From: Fabrea salina
Taxonomy: Eukaryota > Ciliophora > Heterotrichea > Heterotrichida > Fabreidae
Direction: 5' to 3'
Assembly (NCBI GenBank): GCA_022984795.1
Contig: JALIHJ010000024.1
Coordinates: forward strand, 62,001 to 126,000
DNA: 64,000 bases
Shown here: piece after piece, positions 32,740-41,800 of the stretch
Layout of the letters: each line of letters begins with the position of its first letter
How positions within the stretch are numbered: the stretch's first letter is position 1
Notes under the pieces: model-generated
What the model saw: only the letters and a program-made list of their open reading frames with translations
What the model was told of the DNA's origin: nothing
Databases searched by the model: none
Made by a program: the position numbers and the translations under genes

Positions 32740-35700
32740 TTAATTTAGACTTAAGTTTTGAATTTGGGTTTCAATTTCCTTCAAAAGGAGTTTTTCATGG
32801 TGCTTAATGGTTTCGATTTCTGAGTCTTCTCTGATGTTGAAGTAAAACTCTAGTTCCAAGTTCTTTCTTTTAATTAGTTCGAACAAATTTGAGTAGATTC
32901 CTTTGATTGACTCCAAAAAGTTCAAAAGTTTAGTGTTTGGTTGAGAGTCTTCTGTAGAGTTAAGTACAGTGTTCGATATAGACTCTAAGAATCCATCCAG
33001 CAAACTACTGAGTTCTATTTTCTTTTTCAAAAGATCTTTGTTGTCCATGTAAAGTTTTTCTAGCTCTTCTTCAAGTTCTCGTTCTTTACTGGACTTTTTT
33101 TGTCTTTTGAGTTTTTGGAGTTCTTTTTTTAAGGAGTTGTTTTGTTTCCTTTCTTTGGTTATTATTTTTATCAGGGACTTTTTGGTTTTCTTTTCAAGTT
33201 GTTTAAATTCGGTTTTGCCTTCGTCAGAGTTACTAGTGTTGGAGTTAAAGGAGTCCTCAAGGCCTAGCTTTTTCATTTCAGTTTGGATGAAGTTTGGACT
33301 AGGTTCTTGTTTGGAGTCTTCTTTAGGCAAGCTTTCAAGTTTTTTACAGAGTTCTTGGTTTTTGTTTCTTTCTTCAAGCAAAAGAGTAGTGAGTTCCTTA
33401 ATTTTTTGGTCTTTGTGGTCTTGAGTGGGTTCTTCTTCCAAAAGCATGTTAGGGTCTTGAACAAGTCCTTTCAAGAACTCAACTTGGTTTTGCAAATAAG
33501 TGCTTTCGCTGCACTCTTCTTCGTACTTAAAGTTCAGTTCGCGTATTTCTTTTTTGAGGCTTTTAATGTAGTCTTTTTCAGACATCACTTGGGATCTAGT
33601 ATGTACTAAACGCTTTTGAGTCCCTACAATTTCTGGAGTTTCTGGAATACTAGGGACTTCCTTTTTGAGTTGTTTAAGTTTAAGTCTGCAGCCCAAAACC
33701 TTTAAAAAGCTAAGTAGAGTCTTTTTAGACAAAATCCTTTTTTGGATCTTATTTTTCAAGAACCAAGTTTTGAGGTTCCTCTGAATAACTTTGACAGAGG
33801 ACTTAGCTTTAACGAACCACCTTCTTTCTAAAAAGCCTTTAACTGTTTTTTGGATCTTGACTGCGTAAGAGTGAGTGGCCTTTATGTAAGCCTGGTCAAT
33901 TGCAGTTCTAACTTCTTCTTTCATAAACACTTTAGTAGTTCCGAGTTGCCACATCTTGTTCTGTGGACTAAATAACTCTTTAAGGTAACTCAGCTTCATT
34001 AAGTTAGCAAACAGCTCTTGGCACCTTTTGAAGTTGCTGCCTTTGCTTTTAGGTGCTAGAATCCAGTACTTATACAAAAACTCACTTACAGAAACTCTAA
34101 TGGAGTAGCCTGCTTTTCTGATTCTGATACTTTCTAGCATTCCAGCACACCTAAGTTGTCTTTGGACGTCAAAAGAGTCGTGCTCATAAGGTTTCTTGAG
34201 TTTATTGGGTTTAATGCACCTAATGAACCAAGGCCTTGACACTGACAGGTTCTCTACTAACTCGTTAAGTTGCTTTTGGAACTGTCTAGCTAAAGAAGGC
34301 GTGGATAAAGTATTCGGAGTATTGGGATTCCTTTGCTCAGAAAAAACACTACTCAGTAAGTTTATAGAAGAGTTTCCTAAAGTAAGTTGAAGCAAAGGGT
34401 TTAAGGTGTTACTGTTTTTTTCAATGAACCCTAAAATGTTATAGTATACTGTTCCAGCGTAGTGATTAATTCCTAAGTGGGAAGTAGCAAGTGGTCCTGG
34501 ACTGCACAAGTAACTGTTGTGGTTGAGTTTGGAGTAAATAGTGTTTAAGTACTGTTTGTCAGACTTCCGAGACAGCCTGCTGTGTTCATCTAGGAGTAGT
34601 AAAATACTTAAAGGTCTTCCTTCTATTAGGTCGATGCAGCCTTGGTTGTCGTCAAAAGTAATGTGCTCCCAGTCTATTTTTTCTTCTGAGTACTCGTTTT
34701 GTTCTTGTTTAAAAATGTGATCGTTGAAGTACTGTTGCAGTTTTTCGTTGGCGTAGTTAATGCACAGTTGTTCAAAAGAGTTTTCTTCAAAGACTTCAAA
34801 ACCATATATGTCCAAAAGTCCGATAACTCTTGTTTCTTTTCCGTGAGCTACTGAAATAGAGTAGTTTACTCTGGTAATTAGCCAGTCGAAGAGCCTTGAG
34901 TATATTTCTTTAGCTGCAGCATCTCTGTTCGAGTACGCTTGTTCGCAGTTCTGGTCCATAACTATTTCTTTTTTGGTAGATGGGTCAGTAATAACTCTGT
35001 TTACTAAACTTTTTTCTAGGTCTTCAAGGGGTACTTCCAGCAACTCACAAGCAGTACTTAATGGTGAGTAGTCTTGGACTTGAGCTTTGTCTTCGCCTAC
35101 AAAGTTAACATTTCCTAGGTAAAGCACTCCCATGATGGTTTTGATCACGCTTTGCTGTTCTTCTTGTGTGAAGTTCAGAGTGTCCATGCATTGCCTTGTT
35201 GTGGAGTAGTTCTCCGCATCTTCGACTCCTTCAATGTAAAGACAGTTACCCCGGGTAAGGTAGTAATACTCACTGGGAGGCAGTATTTTAAAAGCAGCTT
35301 TTTCTTGGCCAGAAGCCCCTGCACACAACTGGTAGAAAAAGTGGTAGTTCCTTTCTCCTTGCAACTGAGTCACGATTCTAGACTTCTCTAGTAAGTAGTT
35401 TTCAATGCTAGCTGACTGGAGTTTCAGCCTTGCTTTATCAAAGTGGATCTGAATAAACTTTCCAAAGCGGGAAGAATTGTCGTTCCTAAGAGTTTTGGCA
35501 TTTCCAAATGCTTCCAGTATGGGGTTAGAGTCGATTACTTTAGAAGCGATAGAATTTAATTCCTTTTGAGTTCCTGCTAAGTAACTCAGAATTATTTTAG
35601 CTGCTTCTGTTTTGCCAGAGCCACTTTCGCCTGAAATTATGATTGACTGACTTGACTCCCTTAAGTTTTCGTAAGCTTTCTGTGCTATCAAAAACAAGTG

Positions 35701-36081
35701 GGGCTCAGTGTTAAGTTTGGCTCTGTAACTGCCAGCCATTTCCTCGTTGTAGATAGGCAAGTTTTGGTAAGGGTTCACAGAAATAAGAATTGGTTCACCA
35801 ACTGAGGTGTAAATCTTGTTTTGGAAGTAACGAGCACGCACATTGTTTAAAAGTGACCCTTCGTTGAACTCCTCCAAAGACAGCAAGTCAGGGACTCCTG
35901 AAATGCACGAAGCATACACTGGGAATGCACTTTGTTTAGGCACTTCGTAAAAGGGGTCTCTGGGGTTGTCAATAGCTTGTACAAAGTAAGAGTTCAAACT
36001 TACAGACTTAATTTCTCCAACTGCCCAAGACAGTTCTTTGTGGGGGTATATCCAGATAAAGTCTCCTACTCCAAATTCCAT
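32740..36081 (-). CDS. Unconventional myosin heavy chain
   Basis: 1113 residues. An SH3-like start (FIWIYPHKELSWAVGEI) leads into a complete motor with P-loop GESGSGKT at ~150-157, switch I NDNSSRFGKFIQI and switch II DIYGFEVFEENSFEQLC, followed by the actin-binding and converter regions (FIRCIKPNKLKKP, QLRCAGMLESIRIRKAGY). Two IQ-like units follow (VKIQKTVKGFLERRW, VKVIQRNLKTWF). The tail (~850-1113) is mostly coiled coil and has no MyTH4, FERM or cargo domain, unlike many ciliate myosins. Probably a dimeric actin motor for vesicle or cortical traffic. Confidence 0.95.
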   Translation of the reverse strand: MEFGVGDFIWIYPHKELSWAVGEIKSVSLNSYFVQAIDNPRDPFYEVPKQSAFPVYASCISGVPDLLSLEEFNEGSLLNNVRARYFQNKIYTSVGEPILISVNPYQNLPIYNEEMAGSYRAKLNTEPHLFLIAQKAYENLRESSQSIIISGESGSGKTEAAKIILSYLAGTQKELNSIASKVIDSNPILEAFGNAKTLRNDNSSRFGKFIQIHFDKARLKLQSASIENYLLEKSRIVTQLQGERNYHFFYQLCAGASGQEKAAFKILPPSEYYYLTRGNCLYIEGVEDAENYSTTRQCMDTLNFTQEEQQSVIKTIMGVLYLGNVNFVGEDKAQVQDYSPLSTACELLEVPLEDLEKSLVNRVITDPSTKKEIVMDQNCEQAYSNRDAAAKEIYSRLFDWLITRVNYSISVAHGKETRVIGLLDIYGFEVFEENSFEQLCINYANEKLQQYFNDHIFKQEQNEYSEEKIDWEHITFDDNQGCIDLIEGRPLSILLLLDEHSRLSRKSDKQYLNTIYSKLNHNSYLCSPGPLATSHLGINHYAGTVYYNILGFIEKNSNTLNPLLQLTLGNSSINLLSSVFSEQRNPNTPNTLSTPSLARQFQKQLNELVENLSVSRPWFIRCIKPNKLKKPYEHDSFDVQRQLRCAGMLESIRIRKAGYSIRVSVSEFLYKYWILAPKSKGSNFKRCQELFANLMKLSYLKELFSPQNKMWQLGTTKVFMKEEVRTAIDQAYIKATHSYAVKIQKTVKGFLERRWFVKAKSSVKVIQRNLKTWFLKNKIQKRILSKKTLLSFLKVLGCRLKLKQLKKEVPSIPETPEIVGTQKRLVHTRSQVMSEKDYIKSLKKEIRELNFKYEEECSESTYLQNQVEFLKGLVQDPNMLLEEEPTQDHKDQKIKELTTLLLEERNKNQELCKKLESLPKEDSKQEPSPNFIQTEMKKLGLEDSFNSNTSNSDEGKTEFKQLEKKTKKSLIKIITKERKQNNSLKKELQKLKRQKKSSKERELEEELEKLYMDNKDLLKKKIELSSLLDGFLESISNTVLNSTEDSQPNTKLLNFLESIKGIYSNLFELIKRKNLELEFYFNIREDSEIETIKHHEKLLLKEIETQIQNLSLN

Positions 36082-36091
36082 TATTTAACAA

Positions 36092-37477
36092 TTACGTATG
36101 CTTTTTTTCAAGTGTCTTTTTAAGCATTTGGTACACACGTCCTGTGTTTTTTGCCCCAAGTTTGTTGTCCCTAACAAATCTATGGGCTAAACTAAACAAG
36201 TCGTCGCCTTCTCGGACTTCACAACTTGCAGACTGACCCCCAGGGATCTCAAAGTCCATCTTCAGAAGAAGTGCCCTTTTGTCAGTGCTTTGTACTAGGT
36301 TTGTGATGTGGGTGAGTATTTCTTGGTACTGCTCTTCGTCTATAGTTCTTTCTTTGCAGAACTCTTTAGCTACTTCTTGGGGAAACTCTCCTTCGTAAAC
36401 AGGAATTAAATTTTCTTCTCCACTGATTTCTACTTTTACGTGCCCCAAAAGTTGTTTTCTGTGCTTAGCTCTGTACTCAGTTAGCAGTTTAGGAGGTTTC
36501 ATAGATGCCACTAGTTCTTTTTGGTGTTCTTCCTGGACTTTTTTAACACTTTGTTTGTATTTAGCTAGTTCAGTTGCTACAGTGTTCATGTACTCTGTGA
36601 CTTTGGTTTTTATTACTTCACTTAAGTTTTGCAGGGTGTTCACACTTACGTTGGGGTTTACTTGTTGCAAAACTCTTTTAGCAACTTCGTAAGAGTTGTC
36701 TCCATTTGAAATGTGTTCTTGGACGGATTGTCCGTCTACATAAACTTCAAGTGTCAAAATGGGTTTGTGCAGTTTGTTTTTGACTGTTCTGAGAGGGGAC
36801 ACCTTAACTCTAGGCTTGGGTTTGGGTTTATTAACTTGGAAGCCTTCTTTGGTATAGTTGGCTTTGACTACAGGGGCTTCTTTTTTGCCCTGTATTTTAA
36901 ACTGGTTTACTTTTTTTAGTTTAACAGGAGTTTTTAGGGCTTGGGGTTTTAGAAAGTTATCTGCAGGTGCAGTGTAAGTAATGAAGCCCTTTTCTTCAGG
37001 TGAAGAATCCAAATCTAGAGTGCATGCGAGCCTACTAAATTTACTTTCTGAACTTTCTTGGTTAAGAACTATTGAAATTAGTTTTTCGAGTTCACCTAAG
37101 TTAGTTTTTAGTTTGGTTGAAGTTCTTAAGTACTCACAAAAGTAGTTTTCTCTGATACAGTTGAGTTCTTGGTTGCTGACCTTTGAAGGCAGGTCACTTT
37201 TGTTTGCAAGCAGGATTAAATTTAAGTGAGGCATGTTGGGCAACCAACTAAGTAAACAATACTAGTTAAGTATTCTTTGGAAAGCTTGCTTTGAAGAAGA
37301 ATCAAATAAAAGCAAAACCAAATTGCACACTTCAAATTCTGCATCCTCTGAAACCTGGAGTTGAGCACCAAGCCTCTCTGACCAGCCCCTTTCAGAGTCC
37401 AGAACTTGTAGTAGTGTTTTCTTTCCTGAGTCTGAATCGCCTGCTACGATTACTAACTTAGCTCTGTCACTAAACAT
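36092..37477 (-). CDS. Rab-like GTPase fused to a repeat-containing tail, one intron
   Basis: Two exons on the minus strand (37477-37263 and 37247-36092) give 456 residues. The first ~115 form a small GTPase domain: P-loop GDSDSGKKT at 13-21, LLLFDSS, and ANKSDL as the guanine-specific NKxD motif. The domain is short and lacks an obvious switch II DxxG. The remaining ~250 residues hold three related units (LTLEVYVDGQSVQEHI..., VKVEISGEENLIPVYEGEF..., LKMDFEIPGGQSASCEVREG...), each a two-strand hairpin, then EVAKRF-like, then a helix. The combination is not one I can name. 19 nt from the divergent gene. Confidence 0.8.
37248..37262 (-). other. 15-nt intron (Rab-like GTPase gene)
   Basis: GTATTGTTTACTTAG on the minus strand. 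It interrupts codon TA|T (Tyr); if retained, TA+G makes a stop. Joining gives QRILNYWLPNMPHLNLILLANKSD-type GTPase continuity. A at position 10. Confidence 0.93.
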
Positions 37478-37496
37478 TAACCAAAAATATAATTAG

Positions 37497-38000
37497 ATGA
37501 AAAACAAAACAATCCCTGTAGTTCAGTTAGATCCTTTTCCGCAACCTAAAACTAGGTATTACTCACCTAGAAAGCCGCCATCAACTTCTAGGCAAACTAA
37601 GTACCCCAGTGCAAGAAGAAACTCTCATTCCTCAGGCAAATCCCAAACAAGAGCTCCTTCAGTAGCTAACGACACTTCCTTATTTTCTAACTCTCCCCAG
37701 TTAAGGCCTGAGTTCCCTCAGCTGCGAACTAAGAAAATAGAATTCAGAAAGTTCAGACTTACCACCCCTTCAAGTAAACCTGCCAGAACAAACTTTGACG
37801 AGAACGGAATTAAAATACTTACTTCCGTAGCACAGAAACTCCAGGAGAAAGAAACTACTGAAAACTTTAAACAGTTAGAACTAGACTACAGACCTTTTAC
37901 TCAAAGTGGCTTCAACGCCCACAGTTGGAGAGCTGAAAAACCCTGGTTCAACAAAAGGTTCCCTAAGAATGTTTTTTCGCAAAAAATTCATTATTTCTGA
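37497..38000 (+). CDS. Unknown basic, proline/serine-rich protein, 167 aa
   Basis: 167 residues, rich in P, S, K and R in the first 85 (KTRYYSPRKPPSTSRQTK), with a helix around IKILTSVAQKLQEKET and an aromatic-rich end (WRAEKPWFNKRFPKNVF). Such patterns occur in microtubule-associated ciliary proteins, but no family is clear. It ends with TGA. 19 nt from the divergent Rab-like gene. Confidence 0.65.
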   Translation: MKNKTIPVVQLDPFPQPKTRYYSPRKPPSTSRQTKYPSARRNSHSSGKSQTRAPSVANDTSLFSNSPQLRPEFPQLRTKKIEFRKFRLTTPSSKPARTNFDENGIKILTSVAQKLQEKETTENFKQLELDYRPFTQSGFNAHSWRAEKPWFNKRFPKNVFSQKIHYF

Positions 38001-38023
38001 GTGAGCAACTAACCAATAATTAA

Positions 38024-38626
38024 ATGGACCCAGTAGCTAACGAAGTGCTTAGTTTTTGGTTCAGAGGAATTCAGGACTTAAATAGCCTAGAAGAGTCAAG
38101 AGTTTATGTGTGGTTCAAGACTAACTCTAAGTTCGACCAGGAAATCAAAGCTAAGTTTGCAGATCAAATAGAAAAAGCTGCCAATGGCGAGTTTAACCAC
38201 TGGAAAGAAACTCCAAAAGGAACCCTAGCCTTAGTGCTCCTACTAGACCAGTTCCCTAGAAATGTGTACAGAGGAGAGCCTGAGTCTTTTAAGTATGACA
38301 CTGCTGCTTTAGAAGTCTGCTTAGAAGCTATTCAAAAAGGCATTGACCAAAGACTCTTCCCCATAGAAAGAATGTTTTTGTACTTACCACTTGAACACTC
38401 TGAAAGTCTTGAAATGCAAAACTTAATGATTGAAAAGTGCTTGGAGATCAAGGAAGTAGCTCCAACTACTATGATTAACGTGGCTGAAATGTGGCTGGAC
38501 TACGCTTACAGACACAAAGCAGTCATTGAGCGTTTTGGAAGGTTTCCAGCAAGGAATTCAGTTTTGAGTCGAGACACTTCCCAGGAAGAAAGGCAGTTTT
38601 TAAGTGAAAGTCCTTTAGGGTTTTAG
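38024..38626 (+). CDS. DUF924 family protein
   Basis: 200 residues covering a whole DUF924 domain: VLSFWFRGIQDL at the start, VWFKTNSKFDQEIKAKF, the core ALVLLLDQFPRNVYRGEPESF, then RMFLYLPLEHSESLEMQNLM and RFGRFPARNSVLSRDTSQEE at the end. DUF924 proteins have an all-helical TPR-like fold and no established reaction. The length equals bacterial and eukaryotic family members. Convergent with the next gene, 6 nt between stops. Confidence 0.9.
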   Translation: MDPVANEVLSFWFRGIQDLNSLEESRVYVWFKTNSKFDQEIKAKFADQIEKAANGEFNHWKETPKGTLALVLLLDQFPRNVYRGEPESFKYDTAALEVCLEAIQKGIDQRLFPIERMFLYLPLEHSESLEMQNLMIEKCLEIKEVAPTTMINVAEMWLDYAYRHKAVIERFGRFPARNSVLSRDTSQEERQFLSESPLGF

Positions 38627-38632
38627 TATACA

Positions 38633-39223
38633 TTAATAAGGAGGGTTGGGCACGTTTCGAGTTCTTCTGGGTTCTCCAGTGAGTATATTGTACCCAGAGT
38701 TCATTTTGGAGTCCAAGTTCTTCATACGCATGTCAGCGCGGTACTTAACATAGTCATCTTGTTGTTTGAGTTTGCTGCCTTGTTCAGTTGAGTCGTACTC
38801 TAAAGTGATGGGGTTGAAAGCAGCCGAAGGGTTGTTTTTCATGCCAGCTTGGAACTTGGCCTTTTTCTCTTCTATGCGTGCTTGTTCTCTGCGTTCTTGT
38901 TCTTCCATCATCTGCCAGCGTTGGACTTCTCGACTGATCATTTGTTCCCTTTTGTTAGCTAAAGCTTGTTGGCGGCGTTGTTGTTCCTGTTCGATGCGTC
39001 TTCTTTCTTCAGCAGCAAAGTCTCTGTCAAAGCGTTCTGCTTCAGGAAGGTAAATGTTCGAGCTGGGGTCTGGGCGAGTTACTCCTTTGAATTCTTCGTA
39101 CTGATGGTAGCCTCCACTTCTTTCTTTCAGTCGGAGTTTTTCAACGGCTTCACGGTCCCGCATTCCTTCTCGTTCAGTGCGAGTCCGAGGCTTGATGTTA
39201 TGGTACTGGGGAGCTCCTTCCAT
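38633..39223 (-). CDS. Charged helical protein with YNILTGE terminus, possibly axonemal
   Basis: 196 residues. The middle (~70-130) is a single charged helix rich in E, R and Q. The last 60 have NPITLEYDSTEQGSKLKQQD and YRADMRMKNLDSKMNSGYN followed by ILTGEPRR. The GYNILTGE end reminds me of short flagellar-associated proteins, but I cannot name the family. No membrane segment. Tandem with the next minus gene (10 nt). Confidence 0.7.
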   Translation of the reverse strand: MEGAPQYHNIKPRTRTEREGMRDREAVEKLRLKERSGGYHQYEEFKGVTRPDPSSNIYLPEAERFDRDFAAEERRRIEQEQQRRQQALANKREQMISREVQRWQMMEEQERREQARIEEKKAKFQAGMKNNPSAAFNPITLEYDSTEQGSKLKQQDDYVKYRADMRMKNLDSKMNSGYNILTGEPRRTRNVPNPPY

Positions 39224-39233
39224 GTTGAATAAT

Positions 39234-39857
39234 TTAATTAAAACCGTTTAAGTCTAGAAGTTCTTCTAACCTTTTGTTGTCGATAGTCAGCACTGGAGTT
39301 TGGCCTTTGCTAGAAACTAAGTCTTTCACACAGAACTCACTTAGGAGGTTCCACTTTTCCTCACACACTTTAGAGTGGTTGTCTGCTAAACAGCAGTTTA
39401 TTTGGAGTTTGTAGCATAAGGACTCGTAATCTGACCTAAAAAGCAAAAAGCACCCTATGAAGTAGCACTCTCTGAATGCTTCGTTTTGCAGTAACTTATT
39501 GAACCTTCTAACTACTGACAGCTTTTCATTGAAAAGGTGCTTAAAATTGTGTTGGGCAATTCTGTTTTTCAAAACTGCCATCAAAAACGAGTTAAAAAGG
39601 TTCTTTGTGTAGTCACTAAGAAGTGGAAAGTATGAAAACCTCATAATTTCCAAAACAGCTTCAAATAAAGCCCTTGAAAACCTTTTGAAACTAACTCCTC
39701 TAGAAAGTCCTTTCTTGGTTCTTCTGTGGAACTCACTTAGTACAGAGTACTTCAAAGGACTTGATTCAGGCTCACTCAAGTAAACTTCGTCAAACCCACT
39801 TAAAAGCGGAGACAGCGGGGACAGACTGTAGTTGGAATTTTGTCGCGTTTTCTCCAT
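39234..39857 (-). CDS. Unknown 207-aa helical protein
   Basis: 207 residues, with a disordered start (LSPLSPLLSGFDEVYLSEPE) and then predicted helices rich in F and L (FSRALFEAVLEIMRFSYFPLL, KLLQNEAFRECYFIGCFLLF) without a true membrane segment length or signal peptide. No family recognised. Divergent from the CFAP97-like gene by 33 nt. Confidence 0.6.
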   Translation of the reverse strand: MEKTRQNSNYSLSPLSPLLSGFDEVYLSEPESSPLKYSVLSEFHRRTKKGLSRGVSFKRFSRALFEAVLEIMRFSYFPLLSDYTKNLFNSFLMAVLKNRIAQHNFKHLFNEKLSVVRRFNKLLQNEAFRECYFIGCFLLFRSDYESLCYKLQINCCLADNHSKVCEEKWNLLSEFCVKDLVSSKGQTPVLTIDNKRLEELLDLNGFN

Positions 39858-39890
39858 ATTGAATTATAAGAATTCCAATATCGTTAAAAA

Positions 39891-40706
39891 ATGCACAGAG
39901 CGTCTCCAATCGTTAATAAGTACCTGCACAAAAAGTGGGTCCAAGAAGAAAAGCAAAAACACGCACGCAAACTCAGAACTTCCAAAGCTTCAGTTGACAA
40001 CAAACCACCTGGCTCCTTCAGTCACTTAAATTCCAACCCCAAAAAAATCCAGCTTTTAGAAGACAAATACACTGAAATCGAACGCGAAAACAGAATACTC
40101 TACGAAAAAATGCTTAAAATCAACAGCAAAGTCCAAGGCAGAGCCTCTAACTCTAACAGAAGGAGCTTAAACTCCCCAATTCGCAGAATGCAAACTGAAG
40201 AAATCGAAAAGCAAAACCAAAAAATACTCCAAAGAATCATGAGGTCCAAGTCAGTGTACTCTACAAGGAAATTCGAGTCCGAAAGGAAAACTACCGAAAA
40301 AAGACTCCGGGTAATGTGTGAGTACCCCTACATTTTAGGAACAAAAAACAAACCATCAAGAAACTACACTCCAGTCAAGTCCCGGAAACGGTCTTCCCGC
40401 ATGCCCCAAAAAAGCGAGCCTGACCAACTAGTAACTGTTTACAAAAAAGGCAAAAGCATAGAAGACAAGTTTTTCATTATTGAAATGAAAACAGACGGAG
40501 TCTCTTTTTTGATCTCAGCTTACGACTTAGAAAGCCCCTTGAAGTTCTGTTTGGTTATTACTTACAAAGAAGCTAAGCTTTACTTTGGACCAAACAGGGA
40601 ATACGTAAACATTGCTAATTCAATCCAAACCCAGGATAACCAATTAGTGCTTTTGGACCTAAAGCAAAGGGCCCAAAAACAATTTGCAATCTTAAGTATG
40701 AAATAA
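39891..40706 (+). CDS. CFAP97-like (hemingway) protein
   Basis: 271 residues. The first ~140 contain KIQLLEDKYTEIERENRIL followed by YEKMLKINSK, the conserved IxxEN-xxLxxK/R core of the CFAP97/KIAA1430 domain found in axoneme-associated proteins of animals and protists. The C-terminal half (~190-271) is beta-rich (FFIIEMKTDGVSFLISAYDL, LVITYKEAKLYFG), C2-like but unassigned. The stop TAA at 40704-40706 directly abuts the converging gene stop (TTA at 40707-40709), with no base between. Confidence 0.68.
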   Translation: MHRASPIVNKYLHKKWVQEEKQKHARKLRTSKASVDNKPPGSFSHLNSNPKKIQLLEDKYTEIERENRILYEKMLKINSKVQGRASNSNRRSLNSPIRRMQTEEIEKQNQKILQRIMRSKSVYSTRKFESERKTTEKRLRVMCEYPYILGTKNKPSRNYTPVKSRKRSSRMPQKSEPDQLVTVYKKGKSIEDKFFIIEMKTDGVSFLISAYDLESPLKFCLVITYKEAKLYFGPNREYVNIANSIQTQDNQLVLLDLKQRAQKQFAILSMK

Positions 40707-41390
40707 TTATAACATATGCTGGTACTTAAAAATAATCCAAAAAAAGTTCCAAGCAGTCATCTCCGGCCACAGCAAGTTCTTAAGCATCAGAAACTTAGTG
40801 CTTTGGTTCACTTGGTAAAGCAAAAAATTACTCAGTCTAGACTCACCTGTTCTCACAAGAAGGTCTACTTGGTGGGGAACTTGCAAGTGCTCTAGCAAGT
40901 CTCCAGAGGTAACTTTCGAAGCAGCTTGAACGTCCTCAAGTCCTCCATAACCCAAACACAAGTACAAAGTGCACCCAGTGTGTTTGGCTGTGGAGTCTTC
41001 TAAATCCTTTAAAGCTTCTTGTTGTTCTAAAGGGAACTTGTGGATGTCCCCTGCAACTTTGATTCTGACTCCTTTTTCCTGCACCACAGCAGTTTCTTGT
41101 TTGAGTCTAGAACAAGCTTTTAGCACTAAAGACATAAGTTCGTCTACTTCTTCTTTGGGCCTTTTAAAGTTGTCTATTGAAAAAGCAAAAACACTTATGA
41201 CCTGTACGCCTATTTCCAAACACCACTCTAGCACCTCTACTAACTTGTCCAGTCCATATCTGTGTCCTTCTGGCTTTTTTTTGCCCGACTTAACTGCCCA
41301 CCGCCGGTTTCCATCCATAATGAAAGCTAAGTGATAAGGTTTTTGGGCGTATTCAAGCAGCTTGAATAGTTTTTTGTGGTACCACTTCAT
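40707..41390 (-). CDS. cis-prenyltransferase (dehydrodolichyl diphosphate synthase type)
   Basis: I chose the ATG at 41390; the longer frame would overlap the next gene. 227 residues. FIMDGNRRWA at 23-32 holds the catalytic Asp26. Then come EGHRYGLDKLVEVLEWC, SVFAFSIDNFKRPKEEV and VAGDIHKFP, with LVRTGESRLSNFLLYQ, LLWPEM and a YQ end. The family makes long-chain polyprenyl diphosphates for dolichol at the ER. The RTGGE/RTSGE loop is one residue short (RTGE). The NgBR-type partner is not in this window. Confidence 0.93.
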   Translation of the reverse strand: MKWYHKKLFKLLEYAQKPYHLAFIMDGNRRWAVKSGKKKPEGHRYGLDKLVEVLEWCLEIGVQVISVFAFSIDNFKRPKEEVDELMSLVLKACSRLKQETAVVQEKGVRIKVAGDIHKFPLEQQEALKDLEDSTAKHTGCTLYLCLGYGGLEDVQAASKVTSGDLLEHLQVPHQVDLLVRTGESRLSNFLLYQVNQSTKFLMLKNLLWPEMTAWNFFWIIFKYQHML

Positions 41391-41431
41391 ATTATTAACT
41401 AAGAAGTAACTAAAGTGCTTAATGATTGGCT

Positions 41432-41797
41432 TTAATGAAGGTCTTCCAAGCCAGAAACAATTGAGCAAGCAGTGGCTACGTCGGTAATGATGGTTCTTTG
41501 GTCCATGATTTCAACTTTGAATTCCTTTTCAAGGGCTTCGTGGACTTGGATGCAAGTAGCAATGTCAACTTTGCCGTTGGGGCGGAGCCAGTGTGAGTTA
41601 TAAGTGATCTCTACTCCCCTCCACCTTTCAGGGTCATACTCAAGTAACCTTTCGCGGACGCACTTAACTACTCGCCTCACAAAGAGTTCTGTGTTTTCAG
41701 GGGTCACGTGGAAGGGGTGCGTGCTAGAAAACCTGAAAACTTCTGGGATCTCGTTTGCGAAACTTCGCTTAGCTAACCATATTCCTCTCCTGAACAT
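41432..41797 (-). CDS. Mitochondrial acyl-carrier-like protein lacking the DSL serine
   Basis: 121 residues. A basic mitochondrial-type start (MFRRGIWLAKRSFA) is followed by an ACP-like four-helix pattern: VVKCVRERLLEYD, then VDIATCIQVHEALEKEFKVEI and a final VATACSIVSG. The helix II start, where ACPs have DSLD with the phosphopantetheine Ser, reads NGKVDIAT, so no carrier Ser is present. It may be a structural ACP-like subunit of mitochondrial complex I or of an LYR-protein complex. It lies 3 nt after the AK9-like stop. Confidence 0.65.
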   Translation of the reverse strand: MFRRGIWLAKRSFANEIPEVFRFSSTHPFHVTPENTELFVRRVVKCVRERLLEYDPERWRGVEITYNSHWLRPNGKVDIATCIQVHEALEKEFKVEIMDQRTIITDVATACSIVSGLEDLH

Positions 41798-41800
41798 TTT

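Noticed and set aside
41391-41468. 26-residue N-terminal extension of the cis-prenyltransferase
   Set aside because: It overlaps the neighbouring ACP-like gene by 37 nt and carries no signal; the ATG at 41390 has the usual AATAATATG context and starts close to the conserved core.
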